Below, one piece after another: positions 1 to 9,669 of a stretch of DNA of 64,000 bases; positions within the stretch are counted from its first letter, which is position 1, and the number at the start of each line of letters is the position of its first letter. The notes under the pieces are model-generated. The model searched no databases. It was not told the DNA's origin and worked only from the letters and a program-made list of their open reading frames with translations. Source of the stretch: JABDMH01 sp965223105. Its GTDB lineage: Bacteria > Bacteroidota > Bacteroidia > Chitinophagales > Saprospiraceae. A program made the position numbers and the translations under genes. The stretch lies in assembly GCA_965223105.1 (NCBI GenBank), contig OZ244987.1:6634001-6698000 (forward strand), written 5' to 3'.

Positions 1-210
1 GGCCGGTTGATCGCTATGGAGGACATTGATGAGCTTCATGCATATATCGACCCTAGCAAGCAGGTGGTGATTCATTGTCGCACTGGAAAGCGAAGCGCCC
101 AGGTCATCGAAACCCTGGAGCAAAGGTTTGGACATGACAATCTCTTCAACCTCAAGGGCGGCATAGTGGCTTACGCCGATCAGATTGATCCATCATTGCC
201 CAGCTACTGA
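1..210 (+). CDS. Rhodanese-domain C-terminus (partial), probably of a MoeB/ThiF-like protein
   Basis: The reading frame is open from base 1, so only the last 69 residues are present and the start lies outside the window. The visible part contains the rhodanese active-site loop HCRTGKRS (Cys persulfide carrier) and ends in a GGIVAYADQIDPSLPSY-type tail. That tail is typical of the C-terminal rhodanese domain of MoeB/MoeZ/ThiF-like adenylyltransferases, which activate a sulfur-carrier protein and pass sulfur to it for molybdopterin or thiamine synthesis. A stand-alone rhodanese cannot be excluded from this fragment. It converges with the following minus-strand gene with only 15 bp between the stops. 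Confidence 0.75.
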   Translation, partial: GRLIAMEDIDELHAYIDPSKQVVIHCRTGKRSAQVIETLEQRFGHDNLFNLKGGIVAYADQIDPSLPSY

Positions 211-225
211 GCCTGTGCTTGCAGC

Positions 226-1941
226 CTATTTAATCAGTGTGACTGTGCCTGAATGCACCTCTTGTTTTCCGTCTGGCTGCTTGAATTTGATCTGATAGAG
301 ATAGACCCCTGTGGATAGGGTCTGCCCGTTCTGAGAACCGTCCCAACCGATAGCGGGGGTAAAGGATTCAAAGACCTTACCGCCCCACCGGTTATAAATG
401 CTAAGGCTGTAATCAGCGCTGGAAGGTTCGTTGACGAACTTGGGTAAAAATTCGCGGTTGTTACCCTCTGGCACAAAGGCATTTGGAATGTATAATTGTA
501 CTTCTTGTTCAGCACAAATTTGGTTTGACTTTGATATCAGGGGATCGTTGCCTGATCTGTCGGTATGCAAAGCTTTGACCAGATAACAAAACCTTTGATC
601 TCTTAAGTTACTTGGAATTTCGTCCACGAAAGAGATTTCATTACTTCCCAAGGTGGTCAAATCCATCTCAATGGAGCCTTCCGATCGACAGATTTGATAT
701 CCTGTCACCATCCTTCCTTCTATCTCGAGAGGAGTCCATGCAATCTGATTTTCACCTTCCTCAGCAGACAATAGACTTAGGTGGACTGTAGATGCATAGT
801 TTGACATCTGAGTGCCGTCGCATTGATCCATAGCTTTAATCTGGTAGAAATAGGTTCGCTCTCCTGTCTGAGCATTAACATCTTGGTACTGTTGCTGCAT
901 AGCCTTGGGGAGTGGGAGGCTTTCCAATAGTTGAAACTGGGCTGTATCCTCACCTCGATACAAGTTGATCTGCTGAAAATCGGCATCGGAAAGTGTAAAC
1001 CACAATATCTCTGGATCTCCCGCTGAATTGATCGATACATTGCGGATAGCCAATTGCATAATTGGTCTTAGTACATCGCTAACCACGCAAACTGTATTGC
1101 TGGCTGAGCTTATGTCTGTACCATTTTGTTTTGCGATTACAGAGATGCAGTACTCCGTATCGTCTATAAGACCCGTGACGTAGGCCAATGTATCGAGGCC
1201 ACCAACCCGGTGTTCATAGGCAATGGGCGCCCCATCTACACCAAGCCAGATATCATTACTCTCAATGCCGGAGTTCCAATGCTCATATGAATTCCAAGTG
1301 AGCTTAATGTGCTGATTACAAAAATCCACATCAGTCTGCAAAAGGATTGTGCTATGTGGAAAATCATCAAAAGTATTGGTACTCCCGCAAGCGTTCATCC
1401 CCAGCACATAGTATGACTCTGATTTTGTCTGGGGGTCAGCGGTGGTGTCTTGATAACTCAGACCAGAAAACATAGTGTCAATGGGCAACGTACCCTGAGG
1501 AGTGATTCGGTAGATAATATACCCTATGTTTTGTGCCGATCCATTGTCAAACCAGGTGATGCTTACATCATTCCCTTGAACTGAAACTCGCTCTATTTTG
1601 GTAACCAAGGTTTGAAATTGATTGCCAAGGGTATCTGAGGGTATGACATTCTGGCCGGAGCACGAGTGATTTGATTGCAAATAGTAATAATATGCTCCTG
1701 GATCATTGTCGACATAGTGCTCGACATTGGGGTCTGTGATCGTGGAGAGAAGGGTGTAGGGGCCATTGACTTGATCGCTGCGAAAGATATCCACGGACAG
1801 AAAGGGACCACAGCCATTGGTCACTTGGCTCCAGAACAAGGTATCGTCTTTGATGCATGTAAACTCAGGCGGCAAGATCTGTGACATAATCATGCTCCTG
1901 CCGGCGAGAAGGAATAATGAAATCAGTACTGCTCTGTGCAT
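226..1941 (-). CDS. Secreted protein with gliding-motility/T9SS C-terminal sorting domain
   Basis: This 571-residue protein has an N-terminal hydrophobic signal segment (RAVLISLFLLAGRSMIM), several fibronectin-III-like beta modules, and a C-terminal domain of about 90 residues. The C-terminal domain runs from YIPNAFVPEGNNREFLPKF through YSLSIYNRWGGKVFES and GWDGSQNGQTLSTGVYLYQI to the end. This is the CHU_C/gliding-motility-associated pattern (type B sorting signal) that directs proteins to the type IX secretion system in Bacteroidota. The cargo function is unknown: no catalytic motif is visible, and the repeated Ig/FN3-like parts suggest a surface or adhesive role. The gene is divergent from secA with about 175 bp between the starts. 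Confidence 0.85.
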   Translation of the reverse strand: MHRAVLISLFLLAGRSMIMSQILPPEFTCIKDDTLFWSQVTNGCGPFLSVDIFRSDQVNGPYTLLSTITDPNVEHYVDNDPGAYYYYLQSNHSCSGQNVIPSDTLGNQFQTLVTKIERVSVQGNDVSITWFDNGSAQNIGYIIYRITPQGTLPIDTMFSGLSYQDTTADPQTKSESYYVLGMNACGSTNTFDDFPHSTILLQTDVDFCNQHIKLTWNSYEHWNSGIESNDIWLGVDGAPIAYEHRVGGLDTLAYVTGLIDDTEYCISVIAKQNGTDISSASNTVCVVSDVLRPIMQLAIRNVSINSAGDPEILWFTLSDADFQQINLYRGEDTAQFQLLESLPLPKAMQQQYQDVNAQTGERTYFYQIKAMDQCDGTQMSNYASTVHLSLLSAEEGENQIAWTPLEIEGRMVTGYQICRSEGSIEMDLTTLGSNEISFVDEIPSNLRDQRFCYLVKALHTDRSGNDPLISKSNQICAEQEVQLYIPNAFVPEGNNREFLPKFVNEPSSADYSLSIYNRWGGKVFESFTPAIGWDGSQNGQTLSTGVYLYQIKFKQPDGKQEVHSGTVTLIK

Positions 1942-2058
1942 CCTAGATGTGCATTCGTTTTGTGTACAGCTACGTCTCTAACGCCAATTTTCTGTCATTA
2001 TGGCTTGCTTAGGTCACAAAATGCACTGATGGTATGATATATGTGCTCCTTTATAGCG

Positions 2059-2089
2059 TTGATATCCCATAGTCATATGGTTATCTTTG
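2059..2089 (+). promoter_or_regulatory. Putative Bacteroidota sigma-A promoter of the secA operon
   Basis: TTG at 2059-2061 and TATCTTTG at 2082-2089 are 20 bp apart. This fits the Bacteroidota -33 (TTG) and -7 (TAnnTTTG) consensus. The secA ATG begins 27 bp after the -7 box, which allows a short leader. The match is by eye only. Confidence 0.55.
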
Positions 2090-2116
2090 CACTTCATATC
2101 GAAAACATAATTATAA

Positions 2117-5100
2117 ATGCTCAAGGTACTTACCAAGCTTTTTGGAACCAAGTTTGACCGGGATGTAAAAAAATATACGCCCATTGTGGAGGAAACCTTA
2201 GAGGTATATGATACCTTGAAAAAGTTGTCGAGCGACCAACTTCGAAACAAAACCCATGAGTTTAGAAAGACTATTCAGGAGCATCTGGCTGGTATAAACC
2301 AAGACATTGCTCATTTGGAAGAAGAAGTCAAGAAAGAAAAAGACTTTTCGGTCAAGGAGGAGATTTTCAAGCAAATTGATGAGCTCAAGGATGAAAAAGA
2401 TGAACATCTCGAAGAGATCTTAAATGAAATACTCCCCCAGGCATTTGCAGTGATCAAGGAGACTGCCAGAAGGTTTAAAGATAAAGACCGGCTAGAGGTG
2501 ACGGCGACAGATCACGATCGCGATCTGGCAGCCGATCGTAGTTATGTCACCATCAAGGGAGACAAGGCCCTTTGGAACAATCAATGGACCGCTGCCGGTG
2601 GTGAAATCACCTGGGACATGGTACACTATGATGTCCAGCTTATTGGTGGGATGGTTTTACACGATGGCAAAATCGCCGAAATGGCAACCGGTGAGGGCAA
2701 AACGTTGGTCGCTACCTTACCCGGCTATCTCAATGGATTAGCAGGAGAAGGTGTGCACATTATCACGGTGAATGACTATTTGGCTCGTCGAGACTGTGAA
2801 TGGGTAGGCCCGATCTATGAGTTCTTGTTTTTATCGGTAGACTGTATCGATAAATACCGGCCTCACTCCCCTGAGCGAAAAAAGGCCTATCAATGTGATA
2901 TTACCTTTGGCACCAACAGTGAGTACGGGTTCGACTACCTGCGTGACAATATGGTAAGGTCGCCAAGTGAGCTGGTTCAGCGAAAGCATCACTATACCAT
3001 GATCGACGAGGTCGATTCGGTCTTGATCGATGACGCACGAACTCCCCTGATCATTAGCGGACCTATACCCCAAGGTGCAGAAGATCAGGAATATATTGAG
3101 CTTAAACCGGCTGTCGAAAAATTGGTCAGTGCCCAGAGAAAGCTGGCCACTGATTATTTGGCTGCGGCCAAAGCAAAGATTAAGGAGGGCGAAACAGGCT
3201 ATGAAGAAGATGAAGGTGGTATGTCCTTATTGCGAGCCTACCGCGCTCTACCAAAGTACCGGCCACTGACAAAGTTCCTAAGTGAAGAAGGTGTTAGAGT
3301 GACTTTGCAAAAAGCAGAAAACTTTTACATGCAGGAGCAGTCGAAAAACATGCACCTGGTCGATGAACCTCTGCTTTTTACCATTGATGAGAAAAACCGG
3401 AATGTTGACCTAACCGACCGCGGTGCTGAATTTCTTGCCAAGGGAGGCCAGGATCCTAACTTTTTCATTTTGCCAGATATCGGTACTAAGATTTTAGAAA
3501 TCGAGGAAAACGAGGAGCTGGGCAGTAATGAAATAGAAGAACAAAAGCAAACGGTCATCCAAGATTATGGGGTAAAATCTAGGCGACTTCATGCGGTTAG
3601 TCAGCTACTTAAAGCCTATACCCTCTTTGAAAAAGACGAAGAGTATGTTGTACTTGATGGCCAGGTCAAGATCGTGGATGAACAGACTGGACGGATGATG
3701 GAAGGTCGTCGTTACTCCGATGGGCTGCATCAAGCACTCGAGGCCAAGGAAAATGTCAAAGTAGGTGAATTGACCCAGACTTATGCTACGGTCACCTTGC
3801 AGAATTATTTCCGCATGTACCACAAACTTTCAGGAATGACGGGTACTGCAGAAACTGAGGCCAATGAGTTTTGGGAAATCTACAAACTCGATGTCGTGGT
3901 GATCCCGACCAACAGACCAATCATTAGAGACGACCGGGAGGACCTAGTATTTAAAACGGCCAGAGAAAAATTTAATGCCGTCATCGATGAAATCGTGGAC
4001 TTGAGTAATGCCGGACGTCCGGTGTTGGTTGGTACCACTTCCGTAGACATCTCAGAAAAACTTAGCCGGATGCTAAAAATTAAAGGCATCCCACACAATG
4101 TTCTCAATGCTAAGCAGCATCAACGCGAAGCCGAAATTGTAACTGAAGCTGGTAAGCCAGGCAACGTAACTATTGCAACCAACATGGCCGGAAGGGGGAC
4201 CGACATCAAAATTAATGATGTGGTTAAGCAAGCAGGAGGCTTGGCAATCATCGGGACCGAACGTCATGATAGCCGGCGGGTAGATCGTCAGCTTAGGGGT
4301 AGGTCGGGTCGGCAGGGTGATCCCGGATCCTCTCAATTTTTTGTCTCACTCGAAGACAATTTAATGCGATTGTTTCGCTCCGAAAGAATTGCAAAATTGA
4401 TGGACCGTATGGGTCATAAGGAAGGGGAGGTCATCCAGCATTCCATGGTCACAAAATCTATCGAGAGAGCGCAGAAAAAAGTTGAAGAAAACAACTTTGG
4501 TATCAGGAAAAGATTACTGGAGTATGACGACGTAATGAATATTCAGCGTGAGGCCATTTACGAAAAGAGAAGAAACGCCCTTTCTGGTGACCGTCTTTCT
4601 GTCGATCTCAATCAGATGTTTGAAGGTCTGACCCAAACCATTGCCCTGAATCACAAAGAAGGTGGTACTTATGAATCGTTTCGAAGAGCTTCACTAGAGA
4701 CCGTCGGAATGGATGTAAAGATGGACAAGGCTTTTTTTGAAGAAGCAGAAACTGAAGAAGTCATCGATGCTTATCAACAGCAATTCTTTGAATTCTATCA
4801 GGAGAAGGGGTCAAGAATGGCTAGTAGCCTTTATCCAGTGATAAAAAATGTCTATGAAAATGAAGGCCACCGGTATAAGTACATAGCATTACCCATCACT
4901 GATGGAAGCAACAGACAATTGCCGATTTCCGCCAACTTAGAGAATGCCGTGGAGACCGAGGGAGAATCCATCATCCAAGATATCGAAAAGGCCGTCACTT
5001 TGGCTTTGATCGATGAAAACTGGAAGGAGCACTTGCGTTCTATGGATGAACTAAAAGAATCGGTGCAAGGGGCCTCTTTTGAGCAAAAGGATCCTTTGGT

Positions 5101-5428
5101 CATCTACAAAATGGAAGCATATGAACTGTTCGAGCAACTGATTTTTAAGGTCAATCATGATGTAACCTCCTTCCTGGGCAAGGGCAAGCTACTTATCAAG
5201 GAACCCGATGAAGTAAGAGAAGCTAAGGCCCAGCGAACCGACCTCAGTCGAGTTCGCGCAAATCGAGGAGGTGGTGAGGCCGAGGCCGCTCGTGCAGCAG
5301 CCGAAGGGGTGAGTCGTAGACAGGCAAAACCTGAAACCTTCAAAAGAGCCGAGCGAAAGATTGGCAGAAACGAGCCCTGTCCTTGCGGGAGTGGGAAAAA
5401 ATACAAACATTGTCATGGAAAGAATTAG
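2117..5428 (+). CDS. secA: Preprotein translocase ATPase SecA
   Basis: SecA is the ATP-driven motor that pushes unfolded preproteins through SecYEG. The 1103-residue product has the Walker A motif MATGEGKT at about residues 189-196, the DEVDSVLIDDARTP Walker B region near 297-310, the helicase II motif around NMAGRGTDIKI, the GRSGRQGDPG motif, and a C-terminal Zn-binding SEC-C motif (CPCGSGKKYKHCHG). Its length, about 200 residues above E. coli SecA, is usual for Bacteroidota, which carry insertions such as the acidic coiled segment near residue 75. It opens a five-gene operon, and the next gene starts inside its last codons. Confidence 0.98.
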   Translation: MLKVLTKLFGTKFDRDVKKYTPIVEETLEVYDTLKKLSSDQLRNKTHEFRKTIQEHLAGINQDIAHLEEEVKKEKDFSVKEEIFKQIDELKDEKDEHLEEILNEILPQAFAVIKETARRFKDKDRLEVTATDHDRDLAADRSYVTIKGDKALWNNQWTAAGGEITWDMVHYDVQLIGGMVLHDGKIAEMATGEGKTLVATLPGYLNGLAGEGVHIITVNDYLARRDCEWVGPIYEFLFLSVDCIDKYRPHSPERKKAYQCDITFGTNSEYGFDYLRDNMVRSPSELVQRKHHYTMIDEVDSVLIDDARTPLIISGPIPQGAEDQEYIELKPAVEKLVSAQRKLATDYLAAAKAKIKEGETGYEEDEGGMSLLRAYRALPKYRPLTKFLSEEGVRVTLQKAENFYMQEQSKNMHLVDEPLLFTIDEKNRNVDLTDRGAEFLAKGGQDPNFFILPDIGTKILEIEENEELGSNEIEEQKQTVIQDYGVKSRRLHAVSQLLKAYTLFEKDEEYVVLDGQVKIVDEQTGRMMEGRRYSDGLHQALEAKENVKVGELTQTYATVTLQNYFRMYHKLSGMTGTAETEANEFWEIYKLDVVVIPTNRPIIRDDREDLVFKTAREKFNAVIDEIVDLSNAGRPVLVGTTSVDISEKLSRMLKIKGIPHNVLNAKQHQREAEIVTEAGKPGNVTIATNMAGRGTDIKINDVVKQAGGLAIIGTERHDSRRVDRQLRGRSGRQGDPGSSQFFVSLEDNLMRLFRSERIAKLMDRMGHKEGEVIQHSMVTKSIERAQKKVEENNFGIRKRLLEYDDVMNIQREAIYEKRRNALSGDRLSVDLNQMFEGLTQTIALNHKEGGTYESFRRASLETVGMDVKMDKAFFEEAETEEVIDAYQQQFFEFYQEKGSRMASSLYPVIKNVYENEGHRYKYIALPITDGSNRQLPISANLENAVETEGESIIQDIEKAVTLALIDENWKEHLRSMDELKESVQGASFEQKDPLVIYKMEAYELFEQLIFKVNHDVTSFLGKGKLLIKEPDEVREAKAQRTDLSRVRANRGGGEAEAARAAAEGVSRRQAKPETFKRAERKIGRNEPCPCGSGKKYKHCHGKN

Positions 5429-5840
5429 ACCCGTCTTAGGGATCATGATCACCGTGCTCTTGGTGACATTCATAGGTGGAGCACTGAGGGCACAGGGTTC
5501 CCTGCAGGAAGACCCTGGCATCACCAGGATGCTCGATGCCTACGCCCAAAAAAATAAAGCACGCTCACTGGTTAAGGCATGGCGTATTCAGGTCGCTGCA
5601 TCCAGCGATCGCAGAGGTATTGAATCAGAGAAGGCTCGTTTTGAAAACATCTATCCCTACTATCGTATTGACTTGGTGCATGACAATCCTTATTATATCT
5701 TGAAAATCAAGAATGTAGCTTACCGGGAGAAAATCGACGCCTTGCACTTGCTGCACTCCATTAAGGAGCGTTACCCCTCAGCTATTATTGTTCTAGACGA
5801 CGTCAAGCCAGAGGAACTGTTGACCAGCGAAAAAAGTTAG
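5415..5840 (+). CDS. SPOR-like domain protein
   Basis: The ATG at 5415 overlaps the end of secA by 14 bp and gives a 141-residue protein. It has an N-terminal signal or membrane segment (LGIMITVLLVTFIGGALRA) and a C-terminal region of about 75 residues starting AWRIQVAASSDRRG and ending near YPSAIIVLDD. That region resembles a SPOR domain, which binds denuded glycan strands of peptidoglycan. The position directly before rodA fits a periplasmic cell-wall role (inference). A longer frame from 5361 would lie wholly inside secA and is less likely. The family assignment rests on the overall pattern rather than a strict motif. Confidence 0.7.
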   Translation: MERIRPVLGIMITVLLVTFIGGALRAQGSLQEDPGITRMLDAYAQKNKARSLVKAWRIQVAASSDRRGIESEKARFENIYPYYRIDLVHDNPYYILKIKNVAYREKIDALHLLHSIKERYPSAIIVLDDVKPEELLTSEKS

Positions 5841-7247
5841 ATGCTTCATCAAAAAGTTGTATCTCAGCGAAAGAGTATTGACTGGATTACCTTTTCGCTA
5901 TACCTCAGCTTAGTTTTCATTGGATGGCTTATGATCTTCGCTGCCGAATACAAAGGTCAGGAGATTAATGTGTTTGATTTTTCCAACCCCATCGGCAAGC
6001 AAACGCTGTGGATCGGTATGGCCTTTATCGTCATGCTCATCACACTAAATATTGACTGGAAGTTTTGGCGCAATTTCTCATTTGCCCTCTATGCCATCAG
6101 TATACTTACCTTAATTGCCGTTTTATTCTTTGGTATTGAAGTCAAAGGTGCACGATCATGGTTTAGTGTACTTGGATTTACGCTACAACCGGCAGAATTT
6201 GCCAAGTTTTCCACTTGTTTGGCAGTGGCCAGTTACTTATCAGGGCCTTCCAGTAAACTGAAAAGATTAAACGATATACTCGTAGTGATCGGATTGTTTG
6301 TGGCGCCAATGATTTTGATTTTCTGGCAGCCCGATGCGGGATCCGCTCTGGTATTCCTTTCCTTTTTTATTTTGTTATACCGAGAAGGGTTGTCGCCATT
6401 ACCCTACATAATTGGCATCACGACTGCTGGGGTTTTCATTTTGTCATTACTCCTTGATCCACTGACGGTCATGATCATCTTAAGTCTCGTGGCCCTTCTT
6501 CTATTGGTCCAAAATTTTGGAAATCGACTTTATTGGAATCTTAGTATCCTTATGCTCGGAGTGGCTTCGGTCGTTTGTATCATTCAAGGACTCGATCTGC
6601 AAATATTGATTGTCAACTCCATTTTGGTGGCCTTCTTCTTGTTCTTCCAATGGTTGAAAGGCAAACCCACGCTGGCAATAACCATTGGCACTGGAGCAAT
6701 TTTCTTTGGAGCAATGGCTTTTGCCACAGATTATGTTTTTTACAACGTCTTGGAGCCTCATCAACAAGATCGGCTTAATGTATGGCTCCATCCAGACAAG
6801 TGTGATCCGCAGGGGCCACTTTACAATGTTTTGTTGTCAAAAATGGCAGTGGGATCTGGTGGTTTCACAGGGAAGGGCTACTTGGATGGCACGCTGACCA
6901 AGCTAAATTATGTGCCTGAGCAATCAACAGATTTTATCTTTTGTACGGTAGGCGAAGAACAGGGATTTGTTGGATCACTCACGATTGTGGGACTTTTTGT
7001 ATTCCTCATCATCCGCATTATTGATATTGCTGAGAGACAGCGGTTAAATCTATTCAGGCATTATGCCTATGGCGTTGCAGGCATTCTCTTCTTTCACTTT
7101 GCCATCAATATCGGAATGACCATGGGTCTGATGCCCATCATTGGAATCCCTCTGCCATTCATTAGCTATGGAGGATCGGCTCTGCTTGGTTTTACCCTAA
7201 TGATTGGAGTGTTGTTAAAATTTGATAGCCAACGGTACCTCAACTAA
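5841..7247 (+). CDS. rodA: Rod-shape-determining SEDS glycosyltransferase RodA
   Basis: This is a SEDS-family (FtsW/RodA/SpoVE) polytopic membrane protein of 468 residues that polymerises peptidoglycan glycan strands during elongation. Visible hallmarks are GARSWFSVLGFTLQPAEFAK, the QPDAGSALVF segment, the loop VGSGGFTGKGYLDGTLTKL, and the C-terminal PEQSTDFIFCTVGEEQGFVG and GIPLPFISYGGSALLG blocks. It is about 100 residues longer than E. coli RodA, with extra hydrophobic sequence in the middle (about residues 195-290), common in Bacteroidota. The ATG follows the stop of the SPOR gene without a gap. RodA rather than FtsW is chosen from the family pattern; no mre genes are in the window to confirm it. 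Confidence 0.88.
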   Translation: MLHQKVVSQRKSIDWITFSLYLSLVFIGWLMIFAAEYKGQEINVFDFSNPIGKQTLWIGMAFIVMLITLNIDWKFWRNFSFALYAISILTLIAVLFFGIEVKGARSWFSVLGFTLQPAEFAKFSTCLAVASYLSGPSSKLKRLNDILVVIGLFVAPMILIFWQPDAGSALVFLSFFILLYREGLSPLPYIIGITTAGVFILSLLLDPLTVMIILSLVALLLLVQNFGNRLYWNLSILMLGVASVVCIIQGLDLQILIVNSILVAFFLFFQWLKGKPTLAITIGTGAIFFGAMAFATDYVFYNVLEPHQQDRLNVWLHPDKCDPQGPLYNVLLSKMAVGSGGFTGKGYLDGTLTKLNYVPEQSTDFIFCTVGEEQGFVGSLTIVGLFVFLIIRIIDIAERQRLNLFRHYAYGVAGILFFHFAINIGMTMGLMPIIGIPLPFISYGGSALLGFTLMIGVLLKFDSQRYLN

Positions 7248-7248
7248 G

Positions 7249-8397
7249 ATGACCCCAAAACAAGCGTTGTTTACTTTAACTCATCAATGTGCTGATGGGA
7301 GCAGCGCCAGGTGTGGTATTCTACAAACTGATCACGGCCAAATCGAAACCCCAGTGTTCATGCCGGTGGGCACCCTTGGTACGGTGAAGAGCCTCAATCA
7401 GGAGCAGCTGGCAGACATCATTAGGGCTCAAATAATCTTGGGAAATACCTACCACTTGTTCCTCCGACCGGGTATGAATATTCTGGCTCAGGCAGGTGGT
7501 TTACATCGGTTCATGAGGTGGCCTGGACCCATCTTAACCGATAGCGGAGGCTATCAGGTGTATTCATTAGCAGCCCGCAGGAAGATCACAGAAGATGGGG
7601 TGACTTTTGCATCGCACATCGATGGGTCGAAGCACTTTTTCTCACCTGAAATTGCTATGTCCATCCAACAACAAATTGGAGCCGATGTGGTAATGGCCTT
7701 TGATGAATGTACTCCTTATCCCTGTGATCGACTCTACGCCAAGAAATCGATGGAGTTAACCCATAGATGGCTTGATCGATGCATTGAATTCATGTCTCAA
7801 AACCAACCCCACTACGGGTACAATCAGATTCTTGCCCCCATTGTCCAGGGAAGCGTCTATGCCGACCTACGTCTCGAATCAGCCAAAGTGATCAGTGACA
7901 AAGGAGCCAGTATCAATGCGATTGGTGGACTATCGGTGGGTGAACCAGCAGAGGTATTATATGAAATGACCCACACCACTGCCCAGCATCTGCCAGTGAA
8001 TAGCGCCAGGTACTTGATGGGTGTAGGCACACCGGCAAATATTTTGGAATGTATTGGTTTGGGTATTGATATGTTTGATTGTGTGCTGCCTACACGGAAT
8101 GCGAGGCATGGTATGATTTACACCGCCGACGGGATCGTCAATATCAAGAATAAGAAATGGGCCACTTGCTTAGATCCTATCGACACTAACAGCATGGCAT
8201 CGAGCTCAAGGTCCTACTCGAGAGCATATCTACGACATCTGATCATCAGCAAGGAGCTGTTGGGTGCTCAATTGGCTTCCATTCAAAATCTGGCATTTTA
8301 TACAGAATTGATGCGAAAAGCACGTGAAATGATTGCACAAAATCGTTTTGATACGTGGAAGACCGGGATCATTCCGTCTTTAACCAGAAGGCTATGA
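7249..8397 (+). CDS. tgt: Queuine tRNA-ribosyltransferase Tgt
   Basis: Tgt exchanges guanine 34 for preQ1 in GUN-anticodon tRNAs. The 382-residue product shows PVFMPVGTLGTVKSL, DSGGYQVYSLA (first catalytic Asp), FDECTPYPCDR, GGLSVGEP and MFDCVLPTRNARHG (nucleophile Asp). The usual zinc ligands C-x-C-x2-C before YSRAYLRHL are replaced here by a Ser-rich segment (NSMASSSRSYSRAYLRHL), so the Zn site appears to be lost. The ATG at 7249 lies one base after the rodA stop; a TTG start 27 bp upstream would overlap rodA and is not needed. It is translationally linked to rodA and the permease gene. Confidence 0.95.
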   Translation: MTPKQALFTLTHQCADGSSARCGILQTDHGQIETPVFMPVGTLGTVKSLNQEQLADIIRAQIILGNTYHLFLRPGMNILAQAGGLHRFMRWPGPILTDSGGYQVYSLAARRKITEDGVTFASHIDGSKHFFSPEIAMSIQQQIGADVVMAFDECTPYPCDRLYAKKSMELTHRWLDRCIEFMSQNQPHYGYNQILAPIVQGSVYADLRLESAKVISDKGASINAIGGLSVGEPAEVLYEMTHTTAQHLPVNSARYLMGVGTPANILECIGLGIDMFDCVLPTRNARHGMIYTADGIVNIKNKKWATCLDPIDTNSMASSSRSYSRAYLRHLIISKELLGAQLASIQNLAFYTELMRKAREMIAQNRFDTWKTGIIPSLTRRL

Positions 8398-9491
8398 AAG
8401 TGATGAAGAAGTTAGATGGTTATATCATTAAAATGTACTTGAAGACCTTCTTCTTTACTGCACTTCTCTTTTCTCTTATCGCGGTCGTTATCGACTTTAG
8501 TGATCGTTTGGATAAGTTTATTGAAAATCAAGTACCGGCAAGTGAGGTTGTCACCTTGTACTACCTGCACTGGATCGCCTTCATCAACGGTATGCTCTGG
8601 CCCCTTTTTGCACTTATTGGGGTGATCTTCTTCACCTCACGTTTGGCAAAGAACTCTGAAATCATAAGCATTTTCAATGCCGGCATTCCCTTTAGAAGAC
8701 TGATGCTGCCTTACCTTTTTGCTGCAGGCTCAGTTTCCATTGTCCATTTTGTCGCCAACAATTATTTGATCCCCATGGGCAGCAAAATCCGGATTCCCTT
8801 TGAAAATGAAAATATTTGGAACAATACAGATTTTTCTCGCACCAGGGATATCCACATCATGCTGGACCCACAAACAAAGTTATACATTAGAAATTACCAG
8901 CAAAGAGACTCCAGTGCTCTGGATATGCGGCTCGAAAAATACGATGCGCAGGCTGAGCTGGTTAGTTTCATGGAAGCGAAAAGGGCAAAGTATGATGCCA
9001 AGGAGAAGAAGTGGAGCCTGCGTAATTTCATGATGCGCTCATTTAATGATTTGGAAGAGTCGCTCCAACTTGGCCAGGGTGAAACCTTAGATACAGCAAT
9101 CAACATCACTCCCGAAGACCTGACGCGGATTAAGAATCAACAACAGATTATGACATCCCCAGAACTCCGGCAGTATCTGCGCAAGCAACAGGCGAGAGGT
9201 ATTGGAGGTACAAGAATTTTCGAAACAGAACTCTATCGTCGCAGCTCTGAGCCCGTTTCCATCTTAATATTGACTGTCATCGGAATGGCCGTAGCTAGTC
9301 GTAAGGTACGCGGTGGTTTAGGGATTCACCTTGCTATTGGGATTAGCATTGGTGCCTTGTACATCCTGCTTACGAAATTTACCATGACTTTTACCAATTC
9401 AGAAAGTTTGGGACCTATTATGGGGGTTTGGTTGCCCAATATCATCTTTGGATTGGTTGCTGTCTACTTAACACGGATTGCTCAAAAGTAA
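8394..9491 (+). CDS. LptF/LptG-family lipopolysaccharide export permease (YjgP/YjgQ)
   Basis: This 365-residue membrane protein has an N-terminal block of transmembrane helices, a periplasmic beta-jellyroll-like middle part (about 120-270), and three C-terminal helices, the LptF/LptG layout. The opening LDGYIIKMYLKTFFFTALLFS and the TSRLAKNSEIISIFNAGIPFRRLMLPY block are typical. LptF and LptG join LptB to form the ABC transporter that extracts LPS from the inner membrane. The ATG at 8394 overlaps the tgt stop (ATGA), so it is the last gene of the secA operon. Which of the two paralogues it is cannot be told from sequence alone. Confidence 0.9.
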   Translation: MKVMKKLDGYIIKMYLKTFFFTALLFSLIAVVIDFSDRLDKFIENQVPASEVVTLYYLHWIAFINGMLWPLFALIGVIFFTSRLAKNSEIISIFNAGIPFRRLMLPYLFAAGSVSIVHFVANNYLIPMGSKIRIPFENENIWNNTDFSRTRDIHIMLDPQTKLYIRNYQQRDSSALDMRLEKYDAQAELVSFMEAKRAKYDAKEKKWSLRNFMMRSFNDLEESLQLGQGETLDTAINITPEDLTRIKNQQQIMTSPELRQYLRKQQARGIGGTRIFETELYRRSSEPVSILILTVIGMAVASRKVRGGLGIHLAIGISIGALYILLTKFTMTFTNSESLGPIMGVWLPNIIFGLVAVYLTRIAQK

Positions 9492-9513
9492 TTTTCAATT
9501 TTTTTTGAAAATT
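9490..9513 (+). terminator. AT-rich stem-loop after the secA operon
   Basis: AATTTTCAA (9490-9498) and TTGAAAATT (9505-9513) are perfectly complementary and begin at the stop codon of the permease gene. The stem contains one G-C pair only, so it is a weak terminator at best. Confidence 0.3.
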
Positions 9514-9669
9514 TTAACACTAAGATAAAAATCTGATTTACAGATATTTACCACATATCATTCATGAAATCAACGTATTTTAGGGAACTAAATACTCATT
9601 TTGTTCAACAGATAGTTGCACTAAGTTAAACAAATGCGTAAATTGCAGAAACTTCTAAAAACATTTGCC

